A stretch of 64,000 nucleotides of DNA from Pseudomonas sp. PD9R. Lineage in GTDB: Bacteria; Pseudomonadota; Gammaproteobacteria; Pseudomonadales; Pseudomonadaceae. The notes below the pieces were generated by a model. The model ran no database searches and was not told the origin of the DNA. It worked only from the letters and a program-made list of their open reading frames with translations. The stretch is from positions 259,501 through 323,500 of the forward strand of contig NZ_JAHTMR010000005.1 of assembly GCF_019200975.1 (NCBI RefSeq). Reading direction: 5' to 3'. The position numbers and the translations under genes are program-made. Shown one piece after another: positions 17,891 through 27,589 of this stretch. Every line of letters begins with the position of its first letter. The first letter of the stretch is position 1.

Positions 17891-19054
17891 TTACAGCGGC
17901 AATCCTGCCTTCACACGGTACTGATTTCGCACCGGCGTTGCATATTGCAGCACCAGAAACGGACGATGCTCTTCGGGGCAGGCGTCCAGGCGTTGCTGCC
18001 ATTGTTCCTGAGCCTTGGCCAATTCATCGGCGGGGAACAACTCGGCAGCATTTGGCACCTGCAATAGCGGATCCGCGTCCTGCCACTGCGCATAGGCCAG
18101 GTAATGCACGGGGAACAAGCGGTAACCGCCCAGGATCTGCCGGTCCATTTCAACCGCCAATTGCTTGGTGTCATCGAACAGTTCGGTGATCGGCGCGGCA
18201 AAGTTCACATGCACCCGGCCCTTGTAGCCGGTGATGCCCTTGGCGATGCTCACGTCGTCCTCGCCTGGCGCCTTGGTGTAGGTGCCGGTGGTGGCGCGGG
18301 TGTAGAGTTCGCGAGCCTTGGCCTGGTCGCACGGGTCGTATTCATAGCTGATCGACACCGGGGTGAGGTTCAGTGAGCGAATGACTTCGCCGAATGGCTC
18401 GTCCTTGCGGCTCATGTGGAACATCTTGAGGATCGCCGACTCGGTACGGTCGTCGCCGTCCTTGGCGCGGCCCTCGGCCTGGGCGATCCAGATCGAGGCG
18501 CAATCGTTGCGGATCGAATGGTTGATGTACGCCGACAGCAGCTGGTACGCCGCCATTTTCTCGCGACGACCGGTGATCGAACGGTGCACGATGAAGCTCT
18601 TGTTCAGGCGCATCAGGTCGCTGACGAAAGGCTTTTGCAGCAGATTGTCGCCAATGGCGATGCGCGGCGTCGGCAGGCCGGCGTGGTACACGGCGTAGTT
18701 GACGAAGGCCGGGTCCATCACGATGTCGCGGTGGTTGGCGATAAACAGGTAGGCGCTGCCGGACTTGAACTGCTCGACGCCGGTGTACGTCACACCGTCC
18801 GTGGCCCGTTCAATGGTGTGGTCGACGTAAACTTCGACTTTGTCCTGCAAAGTCGCGACTGAATTGACGCCGGCGAACTCACGACGCAGCCGATGAGCTA
18901 TAAGAGGTTTGAGTGCCCAGCCTAAAGCGCCGGCAAAACGCGGGAAGCGAAAGTGGGTGAGGATATCTAGAAACGCCTTGTCGCCGAGCAGCCGTGCCAG
19001 CACTGCTGGGACTTCACTGTCGTCGTAAGGTCGGATGGCATCGAATTCGCCCAT
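17891..19054 (-). CDS. 1-acyl-sn-glycerol-3-phosphate acyltransferase family protein
   Basis: A 387-residue PlsC-domain protein. The catalytic H-x4-D motif is in FIANHRDIVMDP (about residue 107), followed by GDNLLQKPFV and the acyl-acceptor motif around AQAEGRAKDGDD. It is longer than the plain lysophosphatidate acyltransferase (about 240 residues) and lacks membrane helices of the PlsC type, so another acceptor is possible. ATG codons at 19057 and 19054 are adjacent; the second has better spacing from AAGAGAG. Monocistronic. Confidence 0.88.
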   Translation of the reverse strand: MGEFDAIRPYDDSEVPAVLARLLGDKAFLDILTHFRFPRFAGALGWALKPLIAHRLRREFAGVNSVATLQDKVEVYVDHTIERATDGVTYTGVEQFKSGSAYLFIANHRDIVMDPAFVNYAVYHAGLPTPRIAIGDNLLQKPFVSDLMRLNKSFIVHRSITGRREKMAAYQLLSAYINHSIRNDCASIWIAQAEGRAKDGDDRTESAILKMFHMSRKDEPFGEVIRSLNLTPVSISYEYDPCDQAKARELYTRATTGTYTKAPGEDDVSIAKGITGYKGRVHVNFAAPITELFDDTKQLAVEMDRQILGGYRLFPVHYLAYAQWQDADPLLQVPNAAELFPADELAKAQEQWQQRLDACPEEHRPFLVLQYATPVRNQYRVKAGLPL

Positions 19055-19196
19055 CATGCTCTCTTGTTAGAAACGGCTAGGGTAAGTAAAGGTTTTGATC
19101 GAAAACCAGCGGGGTACGGTCTGAAAAAGTAGTCAGACAAAAATAGCCCTGCAAATAGACCGGCGATTATACGCACAAGTCACCTGGGAGACCGCG

Positions 19197-19379
19197 ATGC
19201 TGGAACCCGCAGTTTACGAATGCCCGTATTGTGGTGAGGAAGTCGAGACTTCTCTGGATTTGTCCGGTGGGGACCAGACCTATATTGAAGATTGTCAGGT
19301 GTGCTGCCGGCCGATAACGTTCGTTTTGCAGGTCCACGATGAGGAATGGCATCTCGAAGTTTTCAGTGAAAACGATTGA
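19197..19379 (+). CDS. CPXCG motif-containing cysteine-rich protein
   Basis: A 60-residue protein with two pairs of cysteines (YECPYCGEEVET near residue 7 and CQVCCRPI near 40), a zinc-ribbon-like arrangement. Named after its motif; function unknown. It has a GGGAGACC ribosome site and is followed after 9 bp by the DUF2007 gene and then the HMCES gene, so it probably leads a three-gene operon. Confidence 0.88.
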   Translation: MLEPAVYECPYCGEEVETSLDLSGGDQTYIEDCQVCCRPITFVLQVHDEEWHLEVFSEND

Positions 19380-19388
19380 GGGGCGACT

Positions 19389-19649
19389 ATGCAGCGCATC
19401 TATGAACCGGAAAACCTGATGGAAGGCGAGTTGCTCAAAGGCATGCTTGCCAGCGAAGGCATCGAGGCGCATCTGGTCGGCCGTGATCTGGTGGGCGGCA
19501 CGGGTGAGCTGCCGATCTTCGGCCTGCTGGGATTATCGGTGGATAACGACCAGGCCGAATACGCCCGGGCGCTGATCACCGCGTACAATGCCGCGCTGCC
19601 GCTGTCCGGCGATGAACCGGAGAGCTTTCCCGGCACGCTGGTCTGTTAG
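19389..19649 (+). CDS. DUF2007 domain protein (putative signal-transducing protein)
   Basis: An 86-residue protein with the DUF2007 pattern: an N-terminal helix that follows the YEPENLMEGELLKGMLASEGIEA stretch, a hydrophobic strand LPIFGLLGLSV, and a final helix DQAEYARALITAY. Members are thought to be ferredoxin-fold regulatory domains, but none is well characterised. Located 9 bp after the CPXCG gene. Confidence 0.87.
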   Translation: MQRIYEPENLMEGELLKGMLASEGIEAHLVGRDLVGGTGELPIFGLLGLSVDNDQAEYARALITAYNAALPLSGDEPESFPGTLVC

Positions 19650-19684
19650 GCTGGTGTTCGTTTGATCAAGAGTTGTGCTGCCCC

Positions 19685-20308
19685 ATGTGTGGACGTTATG
19701 CCCTGTTTCGCTGGAATTCCGCCTTCGCGGCCCTGCCAGGCTTTCCCGCCGATCAGCAGGCCCAGTGGAACATTTCCCCCAATGATTCGGTGTTGATGGT
19801 GCGTGCCGGCGAAGACGGTCAGCGCGAGCTGGCCCGCGCGCGCTGGGGCCTGACACCACCGTGGTTGACCGACCTGTCCCGCACACCGGCCCATGCCCGC
19901 GCCGAAACCGTGGCCGAACAGCCGATGTTTCGCCAGGCCCTGCGCGAACGCCGCTGCCTGTTGCCAGCCAATGGTTTCTACGAATGGCGCGGCACCACGC
20001 GCAAGCGTCCATATTGGTTGACGCCGGGGGAGGGCTCGTCGTTGTTCTTTGCGGCGATCTGGGAAGCCTATCCGGTGCAGGAACAGGTGTGGCTGAGCAC
20101 GGCGGTGATTACCCAGCCGGCGGCCAGTCAGCGTCGGCCGTTGATTCTCGATGCGGCGGCGCAGGACATCTGGCTCAATCCCGAAACACCGTTGCATGCC
20201 TTGCAGGCGCTGCTCGCCAGCGAACCCGCTGCGTTGCGCGAACGGGTGCTGGCCAACATGGTGAATGATCCGAAGCTTAATGGGCCAGAGTGTCTGACCC
20301 CGGGTTGA
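19685..20308 (+). CDS. yedK: SOS response-associated peptidase (YedK/HMCES)
   Basis: A 207-residue HMCES-family protein. The catalytic Cys2 (MCGRYALF) forms a thiazolidine crosslink with abasic sites in single-stranded DNA and shields them. Conserved NISPND segment, a RAETV glutamate-containing motif (about residue 74), CLLPANGFYEW, and a histidine expected near the end; in this protein that region reads TAVITQPA, where most members have T-x-A-N-x3-H. The start at 19685 is dictated by the need for Cys at position 2. No LexA box is evident just upstream because it is third in the operon. Confidence 0.88.
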   Translation: MCGRYALFRWNSAFAALPGFPADQQAQWNISPNDSVLMVRAGEDGQRELARARWGLTPPWLTDLSRTPAHARAETVAEQPMFRQALRERRCLLPANGFYEWRGTTRKRPYWLTPGEGSSLFFAAIWEAYPVQEQVWLSTAVITQPAASQRRPLILDAAAQDIWLNPETPLHALQALLASEPAALRERVLANMVNDPKLNGPECLTPG

Positions 20309-20321
20309 GTGGCAGCGATCC

Positions 20322-20360
20322 CCTGTAGGCGCTGCCGCAGGCTGCGATCTTTAGATCTTG
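20322..20360. repeat. Single REP-type unit (GCTGCGATC family)
   Basis: One copy, reading GTAGGCGCTGCCGCAGGC then TGCGATCTTTAGATC, without an inverted partner. Confidence 0.8.
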
Positions 20361-20370
20361 CTGCTAAATC

Positions 20371-22512
20371 CTAAACCTTGAACTGATTGATCAACCGCCG
20401 CTGCTGCTCGGCCAGTTTGGTCAGATCCGCACTGGCCGCGCTCGATTCATCCGCGCCACCCGCCACTTCGTTGGCCACTTGCCCGATGTTGATCACGTTA
20501 CGGTTGATATCGTCGGCCACCGCACTTTGTTCCTCGGCGGCGCTGGCGATCTGGGTGTTCATGTCGTTGATCACTGACACCGCTTTGGTGATGGTTTCCA
20601 GTGCTTCTGCCGCTTTGGCCGCGTGCTGCACACTTTCGTCCGTGCGGTTCTGGCTGTCCTCCATCACCCGCACCACATCCCGCGTACCTTGTTGCAGCTG
20701 CTGGATCATGGTCTGGATTTCTTCGGTGGCTTTCTGCGTCTTCTGCGCCAGATTGCGCACTTCATCGGCCACTACCGCAAACCCGCGACCCTGCTCCCCG
20801 GCTCGTGCCGCTTCGATGGCGGCGTTCAGGGCCAGCAGGTTGGTCTGCTCAGCGATCCCACGAATGGCGGTAAGGATCGCGTTGATGTTTTCGCTGTCCT
20901 TGGCCAGGGTCTGCACCACGCCGACGGCGCGGCCGATTTCCACTGCAAGCGCGCCGATGGAGTTCGACGTGTCGCGCACGATTTGCATGCCCTGACTGGC
21001 GGCCTGATCCGCATGACTGGCGGCTTGTGCAGCCTGGGTCGCGTTTCGCGCCACGTCCTGGGCGGTGGCGGTCATTTCGTGCACCGCCGTGGCGACCTGA
21101 TCGATCTCGGCCATCTGCTTGTGCACGCCGGTGTTGGTACGAATGGCGATGTCGGCAGTGTGTTCCGACGAGTCGCTGACGCTCTGCACCGAGGCCACTA
21201 CCTGAGTAATCATCACCTGCAACTTGGCCAGGAAGGTGTTGAAGCCTTTGGCAATCGAGCCCAGTTCGTCGGCGCGGTCGCTGGTCAGGCGGCGAGTGAG
21301 GTCGCCTTCGCCCTGAGCGATATCGTCGAGCATGGCGACCATTTGCTTGAGTGGGCGGGCGATGCCGTGGCCCACCAGCCAGATCACCAGCAAGCCGATA
21401 CCGGCAATCAGCAGGCCGACCATGGCCATGCCGAACGTGTCGGATTTGCGCTGGGTGTTCAGGTCAGCCTGAAGTTTTTGCAGGTCGGCCATTACGGCGT
21501 TCAGCGGCAGTTGCAGCATCAGGGTCCAGCGGGCGTCGGTCTGGCCGATGCCGAAAGGCAGGTACAGTTCGATCCGGCCCTGGGCCTTGTCGACGGTGTA
21601 GGTGACTTCGCCACGCTTGAGATTGGCCATGTTGGCAATCTGTTTGCTATCGAGGATATCGCTGACTTTTTCGCCGAATTTGCTCGGGTCTTTGGTGTAG
21701 GCAACGATCCGGCCATTGCCGCCGATCAGGGCCATCTCGCCCGCGCCGCTGTAGAGTTTCTGGTTGGCGCCCAGGAGCATTTCCTGAATGAAGTTCACCG
21801 ACAGGTCGGCACCGACGATGCCCTGGAAGGTGCCATTAAGCATGATCGGTTCAATGAAGGAGGCGAGCATGACGATTTTGTCGCCGACCTTATAAGGTGC
21901 CGGATCGATCACGCAGGACTTTTTGGTTTCCTTCGAGCACAGGTAGTACTCGCTGGCGCGCACGCCGGTGGACAGGGTTTTCTGGTCGTCGACGTCCACC
22001 AGTTTATCCAGGCCGAGGCTGCCGTCCTCGTTGCGGAACCACCACGGCAGGAAGCGCCCGTTGCTGGCGTCGATACCGACCACTTTAGTGCCGACGTAAG
22101 CCGCATCGTTGTGATCCAGCGCGTCTTTTTCCCAGCCGATGTAGGTGCCGAGAATTTTAGGATTCTTGGCCACGTTTTCCTTGATCAGGCCGATCAACTG
22201 CTCACGGCTGAGGCTCAGCGCGGGCTGGCCGTCGGCCCCCGGCGTGCCAATCAGCGCGTTGACCCGCACCAGGCCGCCGGCAATCAGCAGCGGTGCTTCG
22301 AGTTCACGTTGAATCTGGCTGACCTGGGTCTGCGCCAGTGACGTCAGGCGTTGTTCGATCACTTGCTCGAATTGCGCCTGGGTCCGCTCCTGGACCATGT
22401 CTTGCGTCCGTGCACCGGAAAACAATGCGTACACGACCAAAGCCGCGACGACACTAAGAACAATGGCGCCGGCAAGGGCGGCCACGGAAAACTGGATTGA
22501 CTTGAATTTCAT
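20371..22512 (-). CDS. Methyl-accepting chemotaxis protein with periplasmic Cache domain
   Basis: A 713-residue chemoreceptor. TM1 is at about residues 9-31; a large periplasmic double-Cache sensor (about 35-350) includes [22 protein letters not shown] and [13 protein letters not shown]2 is at about 358-380 ([18 protein letters not shown]). A HAMP domain and the signalling hairpin tip [35 protein letters not shown] follow. It lacks the C-terminal CheR pentapeptide. Start at 22512 places a short charged cytoplasmic end before TM1. The ligand cannot be told from sequence. Single gene, no chemotaxis genes nearby. Confidence 0.95.
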   Translation of the reverse strand: MKFKSIQFSVAALAGAIVLSVVAALVVYALFSGARTQDMVQERTQAQFEQVIEQRLTSLAQTQVSQIQRELEAPLLIAGGLVRVNALIGTPGADGQPALSLSREQLIGLIKENVAKNPKILGTYIGWEKDALDHNDAAYVGTKVVGIDASNGRFLPWWFRNEDGSLGLDKLVDVDDQKTLSTGVRASEYYLCSKETKKSCVIDPAPYKVGDKIVMLASFIEPIMLNGTFQGIVGADLSVNFIQEMLLGANQKLYSGAGEMALIGGNGRIVAYTKDPSKFGEKVSDILDSKQIANMANLKRGEVTYTVDKAQGRIELYLPFGIGQTDARWTLMLQLPLNAVMADLQKLQADLNTQRKSDTFGMAMVGLLIAGIGLLVIWLVGHGIARPLKQMVAMLDDIAQGEGDLTRRLTSDRADELGSIAKGFNTFLAKLQVMITQVVASVQSVSDSSEHTADIAIRTNTGVHKQMAEIDQVATAVHEMTATAQDVARNATQAAQAASHADQAASQGMQIVRDTSNSIGALAVEIGRAVGVVQTLAKDSENINAILTAIRGIAEQTNLLALNAAIEAARAGEQGRGFAVVADEVRNLAQKTQKATEEIQTMIQQLQQGTRDVVRVMEDSQNRTDESVQHAAKAAEALETITKAVSVINDMNTQIASAAEEQSAVADDINRNVINIGQVANEVAGGADESSAASADLTKLAEQQRRLINQFKV

Positions 22513-22785
22513 GGGTGCTCCGCACGCAATAGGTCGTCTGCGGAGATGTATCGGCCCGGGGGGGATGGGCATGAGCGGAAGCGGGTGAATTGACTGTTTA
22601 GCAAAGCGCTATGTCGCAAATGAGCCGTTGCGGGTCGTTGCCGACCGTGGTGGCTTGGCCGGGTATATGCATTTTTTCCTACGGCGAAGAGAGCTTTATC
22701 CGAATTACGCGTCTTATGTCCTTTGTATCTGGCGCCGATACATTTCCACGCCTAGGATACGGGCATGTTTTCAAGGGGTTTTTTA

Positions 22786-23604
22786 ATGAACAAGACATTG
22801 GTTTTGTGCGCGTTGAGCGCAGGTCTGCTACTGACCGGCTGTCAGTCGGTCAACACCACCAGCGGTGGGGCTGTGGGTGTTGAGCGCAAACAGTACATGT
22901 TCAGCATGTTGTCCTCGGAAGAGGTCAACCAGATGTACGCCCAGTCTTATCAAAAGACCGTGGGAGAAGCGACCAGTCAGGGTGTGCTGGACAAAACCAG
23001 CAGCGATGCCAAACGCGTCCAGGCGATTGCCGATCGGCTGATTGCCCAGGCGCCGAATTTTCGACCGGATTCGGCTCAGTGGAAGTGGGAAGTGAACCTG
23101 ATCAAGAGCGATGAGCTCAATGCCAACTGCGGGCCAGGCGGCAAGATCATTTTCTACACCGGGCTGATCGACAAACTGCAACTTACCGACGATGAAATCG
23201 CGGCGGTCATGGGCCATGAAATCGCCCACGCCTTGCGTGAACATGGTCGTGAAGCAATGTCCAAGGCGTACGGCATTGAAATGGCCAAACAGGGCGCCGG
23301 GGCGCTGCTTGGCCTGGGTCAGGACAGCCTGGCTCTGGCCGATACCGTGGCCAACTACGGCATGACGTTGCCCAACAGTCGTGCCAATGAGAATGAAGCA
23401 GATCTGATCGGCCTCGAATTGGCCGCGCGCGCCGGTTACAACCCGAATGCGGCGATCACGCTGTGGAACAAAATGACCAAGGCTTCGGAAGGCTCGCCAC
23501 CGGAATTCATGAGTACGCACCCGAACTCGTCCAGCCGAATTGCGTCGTTGCAGGCGGCGATTCCGAAAGTCATGCCGCTTTACGAACAGGCCAAGAAGTC
23601 CTGA
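22786..23604 (+). CDS. M48 family metallopeptidase, lipoprotein
   Basis: A 272-residue lipoprotein with lipobox LLTGC (Cys19) and a zinc-peptidase domain. The HEIAHALREHGRE stretch carries HExxH and ENEADLIGLEL gives the third ligand. It resembles E. coli LoiP/YcaL, outer-membrane peptidases in protein quality control. The ATG at 22786 begins the signal sequence, whereas an in-frame ATG 21 bp upstream would add seven residues that do not fit. Single gene, followed by a REP pair. Confidence 0.93.
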   Translation: MNKTLVLCALSAGLLLTGCQSVNTTSGGAVGVERKQYMFSMLSSEEVNQMYAQSYQKTVGEATSQGVLDKTSSDAKRVQAIADRLIAQAPNFRPDSAQWKWEVNLIKSDELNANCGPGGKIIFYTGLIDKLQLTDDEIAAVMGHEIAHALREHGREAMSKAYGIEMAKQGAGALLGLGQDSLALADTVANYGMTLPNSRANENEADLIGLELAARAGYNPNAAITLWNKMTKASEGSPPEFMSTHPNSSSRIASLQAAIPKVMPLYEQAKKS

Positions 23605-23631
23605 TCGTCATGCGTCGAAGCCGCTGACGCC

Positions 23632-23694
23632 TTCGCGGGCAAGCCGCGCTCCTACAGATCACCCATCCTGTAGGAGCGAGGCTTGCCCGCGAAG
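23632..23694. repeat. REP-type inverted repeat pair, GAGGCTTGCCCGCGAA family
   Basis: Inverted TCGCGGGCAAG...CTCCTACA and TGTAGGAGCGAGGCTTGCCC units, 14-bp centre, between convergent genes. Confidence 0.9.
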
Positions 23695-23725
23695 AACGAT
23701 TACGCGGTTCTACTGACTAAAAACG

Positions 23726-24310
23726 TCAAACCCAGCCGCTGCTCTGCATCGCCTTGTACACCGCGACAACTGCCAGAATGAAGAACGCCGACGCTGCCAA
23801 CCGGCGAATCAGCGTCAACGGCAATTTGTCCGCCGCAAAGTTACCCGCCAATACCACCGGCACGTTGGCAATCAACATCCCGAGTGTGGTGCCGATGATC
23901 ACCAGCCACAGTTCCGGATATTGCGCGGCGAGCATCACGGTGGCGATTTGTGTCTTGTCGCCGATTTCCGCGAGGAAGAACGCAATCAGCGTGGTCAGAA
24001 ACGGCCCGAACTTGCGGGCGGTGCTGGCTTCGTCGTCGTCCATTTTATCCGGCACCAGGGTCCACAAAGCGGTAGCAGTGAAGCTGGCCGCAAGGATCCA
24101 GTGCAGCAACGTATCCGAGAAGAAACTACCGACCCAGGCACCTACCGCACCGGCTGCAGCGTGGTTGGCCAGGGTCGCGGCGACGATGCCGGCGATGATC
24201 GGCCAGGGCTTGCGGAAACGGGCAGCGAGAATGAGCGCGAGCAGTTGCGTCTTGTCGCCGATTTCGGCCAAGGCAACGATTGCGGTGGGAACGAGAAGAG
24301 AATCCAGCAT
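23726..24310 (-). CDS. TMEM165/GDT1 family manganese/calcium exporter
   Basis: A 194-residue inner-membrane protein with six likely helices in two homologous halves, each with the family motif E-x-G-D-K-T-Q (ALAEIGDKTQLLALILAA near residue 14 and FLAEIGDKTQIATVMLAA near 122). GDT1 proteins move Mn2+ or Ca2+ out of the cytoplasm. The ATG at 24310 places the first motif at the usual distance. A yybP-ykoY manganese riboswitch precedes it, supporting Mn2+ as the cargo. Confidence 0.94.
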   Translation of the reverse strand: MLDSLLVPTAIVALAEIGDKTQLLALILAARFRKPWPIIAGIVAATLANHAAAGAVGAWVGSFFSDTLLHWILAASFTATALWTLVPDKMDDDEASTARKFGPFLTTLIAFFLAEIGDKTQIATVMLAAQYPELWLVIIGTTLGMLIANVPVVLAGNFAADKLPLTLIRRLAASAFFILAVVAVYKAMQSSGWV

Positions 24311-24315
24311 CAGGG

Positions 24316-24390
24316 TTTTCCTAAGGGGCGGGTCGACACGGCTATGACACGTACAGCCTTCCCGCCCCGGGTAAGGTGTTCGTGTCATAG
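24316..24390 (-). promoter_or_regulatory. Probable expression platform of the manganese riboswitch
   Basis: Between aptamer and start codon a 9-bp inverted repeat TATGACACG / CGTGTCATA encloses CCCGGGGCGGGAAGG. This GC-rich loop could instead pair with the CCCGCCCC just before the ribosome site (TAGGAAA). The two pairings are mutually exclusive, as expected for a switch. Inference from base pairing only. Confidence 0.6.
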
Positions 24391-24414
24391 GTCTTGTCAA
24401 ACCCTGCGATCCGT

Positions 24415-24530
24415 CTGATGCGGACGCTTGGGTCGCATACGCCATGGTCTGAGGACCAAGTATGTTGACGTATGCCGGACGAGCATGGCGCTCGTGGGAG
24501 ACTACTCCCCTAGGACGGAGCGGATTCTGC
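24415..24530 (-). ncRNA. yybP-ykoY manganese riboswitch
   Basis: On the minus strand the leader contains CTAGGGGAGTAGTCTCC and, 21 bases on, GCATACGTCAACATACTTGG, the two conserved internal-loop strands of the Mn2+-sensing yybP-ykoY aptamer. The closing region TCAGACCATGGCGTATGC follows. Placed before a GDT1-type exporter, a known partner. Ends are approximate. Confidence 0.9.
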
Positions 24531-24574
24531 CTAGGCAAAATCCATTCGGCAAGCCTTCTTTTTCAAAAAAAGTG

Positions 24575-25573
24575 TTAGCCGCGTTTGGCCCGGTAGATTC
24601 TGAAACCCTGTCCTTCAGCCTTGATTGCGCACACGCCCAGATGCTCTTCGATCAGCGGTTGGTACTTCAGAAAGCTGTTGGCAACCAGGCGCAGTTCGCC
24701 GCCGTTTTTCAGATGTTTGGCTGCTTTTCGCAGCAAGTTTTCCGTGGCGTAGTAGTCGGTGTGAACCCCGACATGGAATGGCGGGTTGCTCAAAATTGCA
24801 CTCAAACCCATGGGGGCTGCGTCGATCCCATCACCGGTCAGCACCTCGGCTTCCAGGCCGTTGGCAGCCAGAGTCAGTCGGCTACTGGCAGCAGCAAATG
24901 CATCAACGTCGAGCAAAGTGACCTGGTTGTGCGGGTAGCGACGTTTTACCGCAGCCCCCAACACCCCGGCGCCACAACCAAAGTCCAGCAAATGGCCGCT
25001 CGGCAGTTTGTCCAGATGCTCCAGCAACAGCGCGCTGCCGCGATCGAGTCGGCCATGGCTGAACACGCCCGGCAGGCTGATGACCTTGAGCGGGCCTTCG
25101 GCCAGCGGCAGTTCGTATTCTTCGGCCAGGCTTTCCAGCGATTTTGCCTGTGGTGCGTTGGCCACGGTCACTAGCCAGAGCTGGCAATGCCGTGCACTGT
25201 CGAGCTTGCGTGGCTTGCCGAACGGGTTCAGTTGCTTGGCTGCACCTTCGATGCCGCTGCGTTTTTCACCCACCAGATACACCTCGCGACCTTCGAGGCG
25301 CGAGGCCACGGCGTTGAGGATGTAATCGGTCAGGTCCTTGGACTTGGGTAGAAACACTACGGCGCTATCGAACTCGCGCTCCGGCACGTTCACGCCAAAA
25401 TGGCTGCGCTCGGCAAAGCGTGCATCCAGCGCCGCCTGATCGCCTGCATGCCAGCACCATCCATGGGCGGCGGGCAGGCGGCCCAGCAAGTCGTCGGCGG
25501 GCAAACCGGCCAGCAGCACCGAACCCTGGAATAATTCAGCCTGACGAAGCAGTACTTCACTGCGCGGATCCAT
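24575..25573 (-). CDS. rsmC: 16S rRNA (guanine1207-N2)-methyltransferase
   Basis: A 332-residue methyltransferase that modifies G1207 of 16S rRNA using S-adenosylmethionine. The N-terminal pseudo-methyltransferase half is followed by the catalytic domain with [16 protein letters not shown] (SAM loop, about residue 195) and [13 protein letters not shown] (N-P-P-F catalytic motif, about 262). Full length for RsmC. It starts about 33 bp from the end of the upstream dehydrogenase gene on the same strand, so the two may be co-transcribed. Confidence 0.94.
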   Translation of the reverse strand: MDPRSEVLLRQAELFQGSVLLAGLPADDLLGRLPAAHGWCWHAGDQAALDARFAERSHFGVNVPEREFDSAVVFLPKSKDLTDYILNAVASRLEGREVYLVGEKRSGIEGAAKQLNPFGKPRKLDSARHCQLWLVTVANAPQAKSLESLAEEYELPLAEGPLKVISLPGVFSHGRLDRGSALLLEHLDKLPSGHLLDFGCGAGVLGAAVKRRYPHNQVTLLDVDAFAAASSRLTLAANGLEAEVLTGDGIDAAPMGLSAILSNPPFHVGVHTDYYATENLLRKAAKHLKNGGELRLVANSFLKYQPLIEEHLGVCAIKAEGQGFRIYRAKRG

Positions 25574-25606
25574 AACTGCTCCTGTGAAAAAAAGTGCCGC
25601 AGTTTA

Positions 25607-26572
25607 TCAACTGACGACCCGCAGCGCCTTACCGCTGAAGTAGCCCTGGGCGTTTTCGGTGACTTGCCCCACGATTCGCTGCCGCGCTTCGCGGCTGCCC
25701 CAGGCATTGTGCGGCGTCACGATCAGCCGAGGGATGTCGTGGGCCAGCAAGGGATTGCCATGGGTCGGTGGTTCAACGCTCAGTACATCGGTGGCGGCAC
25801 CGCCCAAATGGCCATTGCGCAGGGCATCGGCCAGCGCTTGTTCGTCGATCAGGCCGCCACGGGCCGTGTTGACTACGAAAGCGCCGGGTTTCATCGAGGC
25901 CAGCTCGCGGGCACCGATGAAGTGGCGGGTGTGTTCGTTGAGCGGGCAGTGCAGGGTCAGTGCGTCGATTTGCGGCAGCAGTTCTTCCAGCGGCAAACGA
26001 TCCGGCCGGGCAGGACGCCCCGGAATCTGCCCCAGCAACACGCGCATGCCAAAGGCTTCGGCCAGGCGCGCCACCGCGCCGCCCAGTTCGCCATGACCGA
26101 GCAAGCCGAGGGTTTTGCCTTCCAGTTCGACAATCGGGTAATCCAGCAGGCAGAACTGCTTGGCCTGCTGCCAGCGACCTTCGCCGACCGCTTTCTGATA
26201 ATCGGCCAGGCGTGTTGCCAGGTTGAGCAGCAACATGATCGTGTGCTGCGCCACCGACGGCGTGCCGTAGCCCTGGCAGTTGCACACGGTGATGCCGTGG
26301 GCGCGGGCGGCAGCGAGGTCGACGTTGTTGGTGCCGGTGGCAGTGATCAGGATCAGCTTCAGTTCGGGGCTGGCCGTCATGGCTGCGGCATCGATCAGGA
26401 TTTTGTTGCTGATGGCGACGGTGGCACCCTTGAGATGGTCGATCACCTGATCCGGCAGTGTCTGGGCATACAACTGCAACTCGCCGAAACATTCGCGTAG
26501 CGGGCTGAGATCGAGGTCGCCCAGGTCTAGAGACGGATGGTCGAGGAAAACGGCGCGGCGAGTGTTCGTCAT
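25607..26572 (-). CDS. D-2-hydroxyacid dehydrogenase (hydroxypyruvate/glycerate dehydrogenase type)
   Basis: A 321-residue NAD-dependent D-2-hydroxyacid dehydrogenase. The cofactor loop is LGLLGHGELGGAVARLAEAFGM (about residue 147), where the usual G-x-G-x2-G is slightly altered. The catalytic residues are in VNTARGGLIDE (Arg), VLSVEPP (Glu) and TPHNAWGS (His). ATG at 26572 taken rather than the TTG just before it. It resembles HprA, which reduces hydroxypyruvate or glyoxylate. Divergent from the LysE exporter. Confidence 0.9.
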   Translation of the reverse strand: MTNTRRAVFLDHPSLDLGDLDLSPLRECFGELQLYAQTLPDQVIDHLKGATVAISNKILIDAAAMTASPELKLILITATGTNNVDLAAARAHGITVCNCQGYGTPSVAQHTIMLLLNLATRLADYQKAVGEGRWQQAKQFCLLDYPIVELEGKTLGLLGHGELGGAVARLAEAFGMRVLLGQIPGRPARPDRLPLEELLPQIDALTLHCPLNEHTRHFIGARELASMKPGAFVVNTARGGLIDEQALADALRNGHLGGAATDVLSVEPPTHGNPLLAHDIPRLIVTPHNAWGSREARQRIVGQVTENAQGYFSGKALRVVS

Positions 26573-26663
26573 CAACTGTACCTTTTGTGCAATGAACTGA
26601 AGGCGTAATCTGCCGAGCCTACCAGATGAAACAAATTCTTACGCTTGGCCAAAAGGAGCCCCC

Positions 26664-27293
26664 ATGTACTGGACCGAGTTCTTGACCGTTGCCCTGATTC
26701 ACCTGCTGGCCGTAGCCAGCCCCGGCCCGGACTTTGCCGTGGTGGTGCGTGAGAGCGTGACCCACGGTCGTCGCGCCGGTACCTGGACGGCGCTGGGCGT
26801 CGGTACGGCGATTTTCCTGCACGTTGGCTATTCGTTGCTGGGTATCGGGTTGATCGTGTCGCAGTCAATCGTGCTGTTCAACGCCTTGAAATGGGCCGCC
26901 GCCGCTTATCTGCTGTACATCGGCTTCAAGGCGCTGCGTGCGCAACCGGCCAAACCGGTAGCGGACGATCTGCACAAGGAAGCCGGCGAGCGCACCGCGC
27001 GTGGTGCCTTCACTTCCGGTTTTGTAACCAATGGTCTCAACCCTAAAGCCACGCTGTTTTTCCTGTCGCTGTTCACCGTGGTGATCAATCCGCACACGCC
27101 GCTAACGGTTCAAGCCGGATACGGGGTTTACCTCGCCGTGGCGACGGCGACCTGGTTCTGCCTGGTGGCGATGCTGTTCAGCCAACAGCGCGTGCGTGCC
27201 GGTTTCGCCCGCATGGGCCACTGGTTCGACCGGACCATGGGTGCGGTACTGATCGCGATTGGCGTGAAGCTCGCCTTCACCGAAATGCACTGA
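26664..27293 (+). CDS. LysE/RhtB family amino-acid exporter
   Basis: A 209-residue inner-membrane protein with about six helices. Family hallmarks are ASPGPDFAVVVRESVTHGRRAGTWTALG near the N-terminus and GFVTNGLNPKATLFFLSLFTVV in the middle. RhtB-type members export amino acids such as threonine, homoserine or their analogues. The ATG follows AAAAGGAGC. No regulator is adjacent, so the substrate is unknown. Confidence 0.93.
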   Translation: MYWTEFLTVALIHLLAVASPGPDFAVVVRESVTHGRRAGTWTALGVGTAIFLHVGYSLLGIGLIVSQSIVLFNALKWAAAAYLLYIGFKALRAQPAKPVADDLHKEAGERTARGAFTSGFVTNGLNPKATLFFLSLFTVVINPHTPLTVQAGYGVYLAVATATWFCLVAMLFSQQRVRAGFARMGHWFDRTMGAVLIAIGVKLAFTEMH

Positions 27294-27324
27294 AAAAACA
27301 CCTATATCTCGCCTGGCACGGTCC

Positions 27325-27419
27325 CCTGTAGGCGCTGCCGAAGGCTGCGATCTTTTGATCTTTGGCGGTCTTGATACCGCTGAAAATCAAAAGATCGCAG
27401 CCTTCGGCAGCTCCTACAG
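27325..27419. repeat. REP-type inverted repeat pair (CTGCCGAAGGCTGCGATC family)
   Basis: Two inverted units around a centre that itself holds an inverted GCGGTC...GATACCGC. Confidence 0.88.
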
Positions 27420-27589
27420 GGTTCGTGCAATATCTTTGTTCCAGGGCGGATGTAAATTCCCTGTGTGCTGGCGCAACGCTAGCATTTATACGGCTCTGCA
27501 AATCATTCCTTTGGCTGATTTGGCTGGCGGTGAGGCGCACTACAGTGTGTACTTTCAGCCAAGACCGTGCAGTCAGAAAAGGGATTCTT

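Noticed and set aside
22611..22785. Possible sigma28 promoter (TAAAG ... GCCG) upstream of the chemoreceptor gene
   Set aside because: The two elements are about 8 bp apart instead of the required 15.
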